Shown here in pieces: positions 55,027 through 64,000 of a DNA stretch of 64,000 nt. Source of the stretch: Mallotus nudiflorus (taxonomy: Eukaryota; Streptophyta; Magnoliopsida; Malpighiales; Euphorbiaceae); the NCBI GenBank assembly GCA_947683625.1, contig CANTUR010000281.1:262001-326000 (forward strand). The letters run 5' to 3'. Position 1 is the stretch's first letter. The number at the start of each line of letters is the position of its first letter. The notes under the pieces are model-generated. The model was not told the origin of the DNA and did not search any database. It was given only the letters and a program-made list of their open reading frames with translations. A program made the translations under genes and the position numbers.

Positions 55027-55537
55027 GGGTTTATTTCACCACTAGTATCATAAATTTGGACGATATTTCACTTTGATACCAATATTTTAATTTATTTCTT
55101 TTTGATCCCAAAAGTTCTATTTTTATTTCAAGTTGAAGTACCTCGAACATATCCGATCAAATTTAACATACGTGACAACCAAAATAAATATATTTTTTAT
55201 ATATTTACCTTGTCAGCATCTCATTAAACAGATTAATCATCTTATTGGCCCTATAAAATAAAATTTTCTTGTGGGCCCCATAAAATAAAATTTTAGCAAA
55301 ATTTATTTTATGGAGCCCACAAGGTGATTAGGCCACTTAATGGGATGCTTATGTGGTGAATATATTAAAAATATACTTATTTCGGTTGACATGTATGCTA
55401 AATTTGATTGGATATGTTCAAGGTACTTTAACTTGGAATAAAAATAAAATTTTTGGGACCGAAAAGAAAAAAATTGAAAATTTAGTACTAAAATGAAGTA
55501 TGGTTCAAAGTTATAGTACCAACAGTGAACTAAACCC
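55027..55537. mobile_element. Mutator-type MITE with long terminal inverted repeats (1)
   Basis: 511 bases, two arms of about 240 bases that are inverted copies of each other (GGGTTTATTTCACCACTAG at left, complement GGGTTTAGTTCACTGTTGG at right; inside, CATATCCGATCAAATTTA against CATATCCAATCAAATTTA). It is flanked by a perfect 9-base duplication CTTCTTTTG (55018-55026 and 55538-55546), the length typical of Mutator transposition. No coding capacity. Confidence 0.88.
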
Positions 55538-55560
55538 CTTCTTTTGCTGCATCTAAATTT

Positions 55561-56082
55561 GGGTTAAATGCATCAGTGGTCATCCAACTTTACACTTATT
55601 ACAATTTGGGTACTAAACTTCAATTTGTTTCTTTTTGGTCACCTAACTTTGATTTTTTTTCAAAAAGGATAGTATTAATAATTTTTAATCCTCTAAATTT
55701 CTCTTAAAAACCATTTTAATTCCTCAATTTCTTTATCTTTTCAATTTAGTCCAAAAATTATAAGAAGTTTGTAAGTTTTCTACACCAAAGATTTGATACC
55801 TCTCATTATGAGTCTACTCTTATTAGGAGGAATCAAAATCATTTTAAAATTTTGTTCTTATTTTCAATAAGTATATATCTATAAGTATATAGAAAATATG
55901 GACTTATTTACAAAAAAAAAAAAGGATTAAAATAGTAATTCTAGATTGTTCAAGTGCCAAAATTTTTTTAAGTAACAGATATGAAACTAAATAGAAATTT
56001 AGTATTTAAAAAGATACAATCAAAATTTGATAACTGAATTAAAACAAAGTTTAAATTCGATACCTTCTCGTACATTTAACCC
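55561..56082. mobile_element. Mutator-type MITE (2)
   Basis: 522 bases, ends GGGTTAAATG and CATTTAACCC, arms more diverged than in the first element. It is flanked by an 11-base duplication CATCTAAATTT (55550-55560 and 56083-56093). It starts only four bases after the first MITE's right duplication. Confidence 0.8.
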
Positions 56083-56093
56083 CATCTAAATTT

Positions 56094-57461
56094 CCACGAT
56101 CTTATTTAGCTTTTTGGCAGTCTGCAAATATACTGCAATGTATCTTTGGATTATACTAATATTGTGAAAGGGAAGCATGTTAGCTCTTAGAATTCCATTT
56201 TGACCTTTGATGATCCTTTGCACAAAAATATTGTTTTTGGTACTAGCTCACTGTTGTGTGGGTAGCCCCTATATCCACTTATTAAATAAATAATATGTGC
56301 TTTATATATTTTATATTTAATTAATAAAAATTATTAATTAAAATTTTTGTTACTCAACAAGTTTAAGAAATAATAAGAATGATACTTAAAAATGATATAT
56401 TTTCTTAATATTATTCATATATGATACAGTCAAAACAATATATTATCTGTATATCATAAGTATTTGAAACTCAAAATAGTATTTAAAAATTAAAAATGTA
56501 TCTTAACTTATAAATATAGTTTATTATCTGAATAATATACATATGTGAAACTTTAAAATCATATCCGATACAAACAATGGTATAGTATCTGAACATTATT
56601 CATATATGATACAATCAAAACAATATATAGGCATCTAAAACTCAAAATAATATTTAAAACTCAAAACAGTATCTGAAAATTAAAAAAATATTATCTTAAA
56701 CTCATAAATATAGTATACTATCTGAATATTATGTGTATATAAAAGTTCAAAATCATATCCGATACTAAAATCAATATATTAACGGAATATTATTCAAATA
56801 TTTTCCTCTAAACAAAAGAATATTTTTTTAATATTATTCATAAATGAAACTCAAAACAATATTGAAACTCAAAACAGTATCAAAAACTCAAGACAATATC
56901 TTAATATGATAATTTGTGTAAGTATATATTGTTAGAAAAATTATCAAAGAAATAGTTGGCCTTGAGTAATAAATTTCAAATATAATTGTATTCAAATAAT
57001 TAAAATAAATAAATAAATAAAAATAATTGACATATGCATATCAATTAATTTGAATTCAAGTGCCCATCTTTTTTCAAATGTATGAAACTTGAAAATATTT
57101 TTCATTTATTTCTATATTATTATTTGTATATTTCAGTTTATTTGTGTGTGTGTGTGTATACCCAAAACCAAAACTAAAAACAAAAACTAAGAATAAGAAA
57201 ATAAGAAAAAATAAATAAAAAAGAAAGAAAATCAAAATAAGAAAAAATCAAAATAGAGAAATGAAAAATAAAAAAATAAAAAATAAGGATAAAATAAAAA
57301 TTAAAAGAAAGAAAAAAGGGCAAAAAGATTAAAACAACTAGTGAAGGAAAAAGGAGAATACAAAAGGGGGAAAACAAAAGCACTCTTGAAAATAAGAAAA
57401 ATACTCATATAATTAATGAAAAAAGGGCATTTTGATGTAAACCAAAGCTCAAAATAGATAT
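56094..57461. repeat. AT-rich spacer with diverged tandem repeat and purine tract
   Basis: Two to three diverged copies of a unit of about 187 bases at 56385-56900 (GATACARTCAAAACAATATA starts at 56421 and 56608). A (TG)n tract lies at 57142-57157. Then 57165-57415 is almost pure A/G (AAGAAAATAAGAAAA), lying beside the LTR of D. No gene recognised. Confidence 0.65.
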
Positions 57462-59345
57462 TATAGGCATTAGAGTTTAGCGTGTGCCCAAGTGTTGGTG
57501 ACCATGGTACAGTGTAGGCTCAAGCCCCACTAGGAAATACCTATTAGGTGTTTGAAGCCTAAATGAAGATGGAGTTGTCACCCAGATAAAAGTTGAGATA
57601 CACTGTATAGTAATTGGATTCCATGAAAGTTCCCAGAACCTGTCATTAGAGAATGGGTTCTAAAATTGGGTATGGGCTTTTGAATGCCCATTCGACTTTG
57701 CAGTTAACCTCCATTTGTGTTTTGTATTTTATTACCTTTAATTATCTGGTTATTCCTTTATTTATATGCAATTTGGAATTGCCTTCAATCAATTGTTCAA
57801 TTTTACACTTAAATCTGAGTTTGCATATTAACCCAATTTCATGCCTTAAAGTCCTAAAGCTTATCAAAATAATAAATTAAAACAATACATTAGAATTCAA
57901 AGGGGGAAGCGATTGAGGATTACAACATTTTTACATAAATAAAAGTATAATAAACTAAAAATATACCAAAGATAAACCAAGACTAACTAGTTCTTAGACT
58001 CATGAAAACCTCTCAAGAACTAATTAAAGGGTAAATCCTTAATGATTCAAGGAGATCAATCTCAAAGATCCTATAAACGCCAAAATATTAGTCCCGAAAT
58101 AGGTAAACTCTCTCAAAAGAAAGCATTCAAACCAATTTACAAAGCAAGTTCAAGAAAATGTAGGTAACTTAATATATTAACTTAGAAGAAATGGTACGGA
58201 CAATCATATGCAAATAAATGAAGTATAAGAACTAAAACATGCTAGGGAATCAAAATCATATATACATAGTACAAAAATCTCAAAATAAAGGCGTGGGTCA
58301 CCCTGTCTGAGTGGTGATCCCCTCATGGTAAAAAGGTGACGCCCCTCTAATCAACAGGCAACCTGACTCTCAAAATAATTAAACTTCTATTCTAAGAAAA
58401 TGACATGCAAGTAAATAATCAGGAACTTGCTATTTTACAACTACATTCAACACCTTAGTAGATCATATTAATAACATGGCATAATGAGTGGTATAAACTC
58501 AAAATATACTCTAAATAAACAAACAAACTAAGTCATATGCAAGTCTAATATCAAGGTGCTAAGTAGATAAATAGGATTTACTTAAGTATGAGCTTTAATA
58601 AAGTAGTTTTCCCTCAAAGATTGCTTTGGATATTGAACTTTACTTAGATGTGATCTACACTTGAGAACAAGCTTCTTTCACCTTCTTATTCTTAAGGAAA
58701 TGGACTTTTGAGCTTGAACTCCTCCTCTTCTTCTCAAGAACGTCCCTTTCTAGTTTTAAAGCCTCTCTCTCTTGTTCCTAGTTCTTTTTTTTTAGAGCTT
58801 GCTAATTGTCCATCTCCAATATTGCTAACCTCTCTCTTTTGTTCCTTTTTTTAAATTTTTATCTTAAATCTCACCTATGTCGTTAGGTTCCTACACCATC
58901 ATAAGCCTCAATAGCCTTTTTATTCCCCCTAAAAATCTCTTTCTCATGCAAAAATCAAGTCTTGAGAGTGTGGGGCCCATCCTACTTGACCACTATGGCT
59001 TAATGTAGCTGCAAGTGGTCTGTATAGAGGTGATGCCACTGTGATGAGGCAATCGCCTCTACGGCTGCTGCCATAGAGGTGATCACCTCTTTGCATAGAG
59101 GCGGCACCTCTTGGGCCTTGCTATGCATTAGGCCAAGTGGGCTAAGGCAAACTTAGGCATGTTTAAACAATTTTGGGCTAGGTTTTTGGGTCCCTGGGCT
59201 CTCAAGTCCATTTCCAATCAAAGATTCAGGCTTCATACTTATATTTAAGCTTCACATTCTCATCATTGGGTATAATGTGAGCCGATCAAACTGATTACTC
59301 GCAGTCTGCCCCAGATTAATAGGTCGATCGAACCCGGTGTCTATA
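57462..59345 (-). repeat. 3' LTR of element D
   Basis: 1884 bases aligned with the C LTR (15804-17673): plus strand start TATAGGCATTAGAGTTTAG, end CCCGGTGTCTATA. There is no PBS on its left. On its right the minus strand reads AAGAGGCAAAC just before the LTR start, a polypurine tract, so this is a 3' LTR with the element body to the right. Palindrome-type GAGG/CCTC words occur at 58290-58375 and 59030-59112. Confidence 0.85.
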
Positions 59346-60330
59346 GTTTGCCTCTTGATTTTTTTAAAAACCAAACACATACAAAGCAGTTTTTTAAGAA
59401 AATCACATGCACAATGTAAAAAAAAAAGTAAAAGCTAGGTGACATACTTGAATTTTGAGATTTACTTGAGAGATGAGTTCTTCGACTCAAAATGTGACCA
59501 TATTCCTCGGGTTTTCTTAGCCTGATCAGTCACTCATTATGGCTTTAGTGTGAAACTTAGGTTTTCTTGGCCCTCCTTCCACTCAGCAAATGTGATTCAT
59601 AAGTTTTCCTAGCCCAATCAGTCACTCATATGAAATGTGATTCACGGGTTTTCCTGGTCCAATCAGTCACTCGGTAAATTACAAACTTCAAGAATTCATT
59701 GCCCAATTAGTATGTTTCTCATTGTAGACTCTAAGAATTCATTGTCTGGTCAGTCTTTTCTTCATTGAAGAATCTATAAATTTATTGTCTGGTCAATCTC
59801 TCATCTAAAATGTGATTCATGGGTTTTCCTGGCCTGAACAGTATGTTTTTCATTGCAAACTCTAGGAATTCATTACTTGGTCAATCTCCTCTCTTACTAA
59901 TGCTTCAATCAGGAAAAATCCATAGCTTATCCCCATATGTGGGCCGATCAAACCAAACGTGCGATTTGCCCCTGATGCATGGGCTGGCTAAACTAGGTGT
60001 TGCTGATTCTATACTTTGTCCCTTGATGTGGGCTGATCAAACTGAACATGTGGTTTGCCCCGAATGCACGAGCTGGCCAAACTAGGTGTTATTAACTGGT
60101 GCTTCAGCCAAAACCAAGAAAAAACTCAACTTTTCTAACCCCTTTAAGTTCCTATTCATAATTTGACTGGTGCTTTGACTAGAATTAAAAGTCTTGATTT
60201 GTTAACCACTTTGGGTTCATTCAAAACAAAAAATTCATCCGTCATTATTATGCATCATTTTAATCATCTTCACTCATTATCATTATTCATTCATCTCTCT
60301 TCAATTCCTAATTTCTATGTTTTTTTACCA
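59346..60330 (-). repeat. 3' tandem repeats of element D
   Basis: Plus-strand words ATGTGATTCAYGGGTTTTCC plus TGGTCCAATCAGTCACTC recur at about 59575, 59635 and 59810, with related forms near 59490 and 59545. ACTCTAAGAATTCATTGTC plus TGGTCAGTC recurs at about 59685, 59725, 59765 and 59855. Two copies of a unit of about 75 bases (GATGTGGGCTGATCAAAC ... GCTGGCCAAACTAGGTGTT) lie at 59935-60090; part of that unit resembles the LTR end near 59280. This is the hypervariable 3' region known for Tat elements. 60090-60330 shows nothing more. Confidence 0.7.
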
Positions 60331-60459
60331 AAAAAAAAATCTCTTCTCCCCTTTCCTTTCTTTCTTCCTTTCTTTTCCTTCTTTCTTCTCTTTTCTTTTT
60401 CTTTCTTCTCTTTTCTTTTTCTTTTCTTCTCTTTCCTATGCTCTCACCTATTTAAAAAT
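60331..60459 (+). promoter_or_regulatory. Pyrimidine-rich leader of the antisense PMD gene (element D)
   Basis: About 110 bases of almost only C and T on the plus strand (TTTCTTCTCTTTTCTTTTTC) end just before ATG 60460. It looks like a plant 5' leader, comparable with the one upstream of the PMD gene in A and B. No sure TATA box. Confidence 0.4.
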
Positions 60460-62180
60460 GGACGATGAGAGAACTCCTCTCATGCCTAGATGGGATCACA
60501 TTCCACCTCCCCCTAGTGCACCTCGCAACTTTGGATTGATATAGGGAAATTAGATTCCTCTTTTAGCGGATTTAAGAACCCACATTTTCTCTGTTGTGAT
60601 TGAGATGTTAGTGTTGGAATCCTCTTATTTTTCCCTACAATTTATATTGGGTTAGTGCTTATTTGTGATAGTCTATTATCTAGGATTAAAAATAGGGTGA
60701 ATTATGATTAAATTTTATGAAATTAATCAAAAATTAAAAATTGTCTCGCTATTCTTCATAGCACAGAGGCATTTGCCTCTGTGATGAGGCAATCACCTCA
60801 GTATTGAGGTGATCATTTAATTACCTAAAGGCGATTCACCTCTAAGCAGGAAATGGTGATAACCTTTTTCATAGAGGTGATTGGAAATCACCTCATTGCT
60901 AAGGCACTGCGCTTTTGTGGCAAGGTAATTAACTTCTTTTATGTTCAAATTTTATTTTTTTATTTTTTTCTTAAAAGAAACAATATAAATTTGACTGTAA
61001 TTTATTTCAACTTCCTTAATTTTCTTCTAAGCTGGCACTCAGACGTTTAAAGGCGTGGGGAACTTCCATAAGGCTCATGTCTTCTTCAATGACCTAATAG
61101 AAGGCCAAAAGGACCAACTCTAGGAGATTGGGTTTGATAATTTTATTGTCGCACTTCCTATAGAGTAGGGTCAGACTAACTATCAACCCCTCTATGCACT
61201 AATGGAGTGGTGGTTCAAGACGACTAATACCTTTCACCACCCTTTCGGAGAGCTCACTTTGGATCCCACTTCCTTTGTGGTCATCGCTAGGATAACATGT
61301 GTTGGGGATCTTATCCCTCTTGACACTAGTTTGCATCAGCTGACTCTTAAGAAGGTTGCTTTCATTAAGCATCTTCTTGGTATGGTCCCGAATGTGAAGG
61401 GATCGCACACCATGAAGCTTGATTCAATCCGGACCTTTTACACCCAGGAAAGGATAACATAGATGGTCACTCAGTGGATCAAGTGGTGTGGGCTTTCTTA
61501 GTCTATCTGCTCAAAACCACTCTCTTTGCTGACACTGCCAGTTCATTTAACCTGATGTTCCTACCACCCCTACAGGATTTGGATATGGTGGCCTCCTATG
61601 ATTAGGGCAGTTGTGCCTTGGCTTATTTATATAAGAGCATGGATGATTTGGTGCGTGGAGCCAAAACATTTTACGACTTTTGGCATGTCATTTTGGTAAG
61701 CTTCATCCTCTTTCTTAACTGATTCATTTCTATTATAGTTTACTAAACATCTTATTAATGTTGCTTCTCTTATAGGTTTGGGCAATGGAGTTAAATTTGC
61801 TCATTAGAGTGACTCATATAGCGAACAAGCTTCTGGCTATTCAGAGATAGGGTGCTAGCCATGTCATTAAAAAGAACCTAACTCAAGTGCATATCTATCG
61901 ATTGCACCTGAACTTGTTGACACAGGATGCAGTACCTAAAATAAATGATTAAATGTGTTAGTAATTTTCACAAATTTAAATTGCTTACCTTTTGGTATTT
62001 TTGTAGATTTGGAATGACTTGTGGGGTCTTGAAGATAAGTGGAATGTGGAGATGACCCATTCTAGGTCGTTGTCCTAGAGGACGGTCTTTCTGTGCAGGC
62101 CAGGCTATTGAATCTAGTACCTTAGTGAGCAAATCCTTAATTGGAGTGGGGGTTCTAGGGCCCAGTGCATTCCTAATTTT
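60460..62180 (+). pseudogene. Antisense captured PMD gene, element D
   Basis: Exon 1 at 60460 (MDDERTPLMPRWDHIPPPPS; later IPLLADLRTHIFSVV after two stops). Intron to about 61030 with palindromes. Exon 2 (61031-61695): HKAHVFFNDLIEGQKDQL, YALMEWWFKTTNTFHHPFGE (PMD signature), LHQLTLKKVAFIKHLLGMVP, and in another frame LDMVASYD*GSCALAYLYKS and YDFWHVIL, then donor GTAAGC. Exon 3 starts at 61778 after TTATAG (VWAMELNLLIRVTHIANKLL). Exon 4 starts at 62007 after TTTTTGTAG (IWNDLWGLEDKWNVEMTHSR) and is cut by the junction with RT. A Trp-to-stop and a shift make it a pseudogene. Splice sites are well kept. Confidence 0.7.
60763..60920. repeat. GAGG/CCTC palindrome cluster in PMD intron 1 (element D)
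   Basis: AGAGGCATTTGCCTCT, GATGAGGCAATCACCTCA, TTGAGGTGATCATTTAA, AAAGGCGATTCACCTCT, and ATAGAGGTGATTGGAAATCACCTCA (in two parts) within about 150 bases. The same words build the clusters in the LTRs of C and D. Confidence 0.75.
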
Positions 62181-62600
62181 GTAAGTAGCTCTCGCATTCT
62201 TAAGCCTAAATGGCATGACTGTGTAATAGTAGATACCCCATTTTGTAGTGGAGGATGTTTTTAACTTATCAATTACCGCCATTATGATTTAATTGTGTCC
62301 TGAGAATCTATCCATAAAAGAATACATTACACTGGAAGTTGTGCTATCAACAAGGGTGTCAATATGTGGTAGTGGAAAGTCATCCTTCGGGCAAGCTTTG
62401 TTCAAGTCTCTATAATCCATGCACATTCTGACCCTTCCATCCTTCTTCCGTACATATACAATGTTTGCCAACCATTGGGTGTCCTTTACCACTTCTATAA
62501 ACTTTGCTTTTAGTTGCTTCTCGACTTCTTCCTTGATCAAAAGAGCCCATTCTGGCCTCAACCTTCTCTGTTTCTGCTTAATTAGTGATATGTGGGGATT
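62181..62600 (-). pseudogene. Reverse transcriptase, N-terminal half, element D
   Basis: RPEWALLIKEEVEKQLKAKF, NIVYVRKKDGRVRMCMDYRD, LNKACPKDDFPLPHIDTLVD, SVMYSFMDRFSGHN then a stop (Gln expected), IMAVIDKLKTSSTTKWGIYY, VMPFRLKNARATY. The frame is well kept up to the junction near 62181, where the catalytic YVDD part should follow but PMD sequence does instead. Confidence 0.9.
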
Positions 62601-63640
62601 ATGTGTTTTGCGATCTCCCTATCGATACCGGGCATATCCTCGTAAGCCAAAGCGAATATTTTCTATCTTTTTGTCAATATCTCTTTCATTTTTTCTCTTG
62701 CGTCATGATTTAAATAAGAAGCAACTTGTATATTCTTAGGATTGTCATTTGTGCCTAAATTAAATGATTCAGTTTGTGTGGAATTAATGTCAAACATATG
62801 CATGAAATGATCATCATAAACAGAATAACCATTAGAAAACACATCACACAAATAAGTAAAGTGAGACTTCATTTTATTCACTTTAGTAAAGAAAAGGTCA
62901 TTAGTCTTAAATAAAAAAGAAAGTGAAACATTAATATCATCATCATAAAATAAATCCATGTTGGATTTGAGGATGTAGGTTTCAAGATCTAACGCTTCGT
63001 CTTGGTCAACAGTATCCTTCATCTTCGAAGTAGCAATATTCTTTTTAGGTCCCTCTTCCTCGGTCAATATAAGCTCTTCCACATGAGTTTCATCAACAAT
63101 AGCTTTCTCTACCTTGTTCATAAATTTAGAGAAGATTTCAAAACCCGAAATTACTTCTCCAGCCATTAGTAGAGGTTCAGGAGTTCTAGTGTACGAATAG
63201 TTGGTGCCCACCCTTACAAAAGTCTTCCATAAATCTTTTTTCTCTATTGTGGCTTCCTTTTCTAAATTTTCAAGTTATCCCCAAATATCCAATTCTCCCT
63301 CAGAATCATTTTCTCCTTCATACCCTACTCCATACTTCAAAATTGGCACTTTGCGCTCCATAAAGCCTGACAATCCACTTTGGTCCTTCCTTAACCCCAT
63401 TCCAAGCATGAATTTCATGTTTCACATCATGCCTAGGACCTTCTTATCCATCTCATCTTTGTAGATCATACAGACCTCGAAACTGGGGTTGATAAGGATT
63501 TCTTTAGGGGCTAGCTTCAATACAACTATTGTGGCTTTAATTTCTACTGAAATAGTAACAACCTTACCTTTGTATGGGAACTTGATTTTCTGAGGACTGT
63601 GGATAATACACCAACTAGACGATGGAACCATAGCCTTCCT
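62601..63640 (-). pseudogene. Protease-RT linker of pol, element D
   Basis: 63631-63422: APKEILINPSFEVCMIYKDE and MDKKVLGMM. 63211-62663: MGTNYSYTRTPEPLLMAGEV, an acidic part, YDDDINVSLSFLFKTNDLFF, FNLGTNDNPKNIQVASYLNH, then the ILTKR equivalent and FALAYEDMPGIDREI after a shift. Aligns block by block with C and B. Confidence 0.82.
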
Positions 63641-63687
63641 AACAGGATTGCAAAAGTCATAGGGATGTCGATCACATACAAATTAAC

Positions 63688-63975
63688 CTAAGTCTCAATA
63701 GGTTTAGTTTTGACTAATTCTTTAAATGTCGCTTCAATTAGCCTTTTTATGTCATTATAGGCCCTGCTGATTACCTCAGAGGGCTTTAAGTCTATTACAC
63801 TCACTCCCAACTTTGGCAGAATCTTCAGTGGGCACATATTAATAGCAGAGCCATTGTCTAGCATCACATAACAAGTCATTTTGCCTTTTACCTCAGCCTT
63901 AAAGAATAAAGCCTTATGATGATCCCTTCCTTCTAAAGGTAGATTGTCATAAGAGAACACAATGGTTCCTTAAGG
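63688..63975 (-). pseudogene. Aspartic protease, element D
   Basis: SYDNLPLEGRDHHKALFFKA, then active site CYVMLDNGSAINMCPLKILP with Asp-Asn-Gly-Ser intact, LGVSVIDLKPSEVISRAYND and FKELVKTKPIET, then a stop. GRPW-type downstream remnants (ILLGRLWFHRLVGVLSTVLR) lie at about 63600-63660. A stop precedes it at 63972; gag would be off-window. Confidence 0.85.
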
Positions 63976-64000
63976 GGTTTCCATTAGTGAGCTTACCATT

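Larger units (their letters stand above)
57462..64000 (-). mobile_element. Element D: internally deleted Tat-type element, right part off-window
   Basis: From the right edge: protease, linker, RT up to the motif KNARATY, an abrupt junction at about 62178-62181 into antisense PMD gene sequence, tandem repeats, polypurine tract, 3' LTR. RT catalytic motif, both RNase H domains and integrase are missing. The 5' LTR and gag are beyond 64000. It would need enzymes from another element to move. Confidence 0.8.

Overview
The window is repeat-dense plant nuclear DNA, almost certainly angiosperm and probably eudicot (AT-rich, CCGATCGG-type palindromes in old LTRs, Ty3/gypsy elements of the Tat lineage with a second RNase H, plant mobile domain genes). 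I find no intact single-copy host gene. Nearly everything is LTR retrotransposon in nested, decayed layers. The proteins are broken mostly by stops at former Gln, Trp or Arg codons, as expected from C-to-T decay of methylated DNA.

Layout. 1-8421: 3' half of Tat-type element A (+): integrase end, two captured host-type genes in antisense, hairpin arrays, and a 5'-truncated 3' LTR. 8422-17673: Tat-type element C (-), pol to gag, PBS and 5' LTR; A lies in the C sequence downstream of its integrase. 17674-20340: cryptically simple AT-rich DNA. 20361-20623: a small non-repeat-looking coding fragment. About 21076-27500: an old, heavily mutated Tat-type element E (+). 27500-29111: unassigned AT-rich DNA with a long (AT)n and a possible SINE. 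29112-54433: Ty1/copia element F (-), split in its reverse transcriptase by the complete 16.7 kb Tat-type element B (+, 32573-49232). B is of the same family as A and itself carries a 1.5 kb solo LTR at 45089-46629. 54434-57461: AT-rich spacer with two Mutator-type MITEs nearly back to back. 57462-64000: element D (-), LTR-related to C, whose pol is cut within reverse transcriptase and joined to a captured plant mobile domain gene.

The most interesting signal is not protein coding. Between integrase and 3' LTR, the A/B family carries three kinds of hairpin arrays. Their cores are nearly constant while their flanking stems differ from unit to unit yet stay complementary (for example TTGCTA/TAGCAA, ACACTA/TAGTGT, TCATTA/TAATGA, TCGCTA/TAGCGA). 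The first kind recurs in the unrelated-looking element C with completely different stem sequences. This is covariation visible by eye, and implies selection on a folded RNA or single-stranded DNA. Second, GATC-centred palindromes cluster about 200-340 bases into the LTRs and again inside the first intron of the antisense plant mobile domain gene. Each family has its own version (TGCCGATCGGCA in A/B; GAGGCGATCGCCTC in C/D). Third, the antisense genes keep introns and a TATA box, so they look like complete genes carried on the strand opposite to the genomic RNA.

All homology statements are from reading motifs; no database search was possible.
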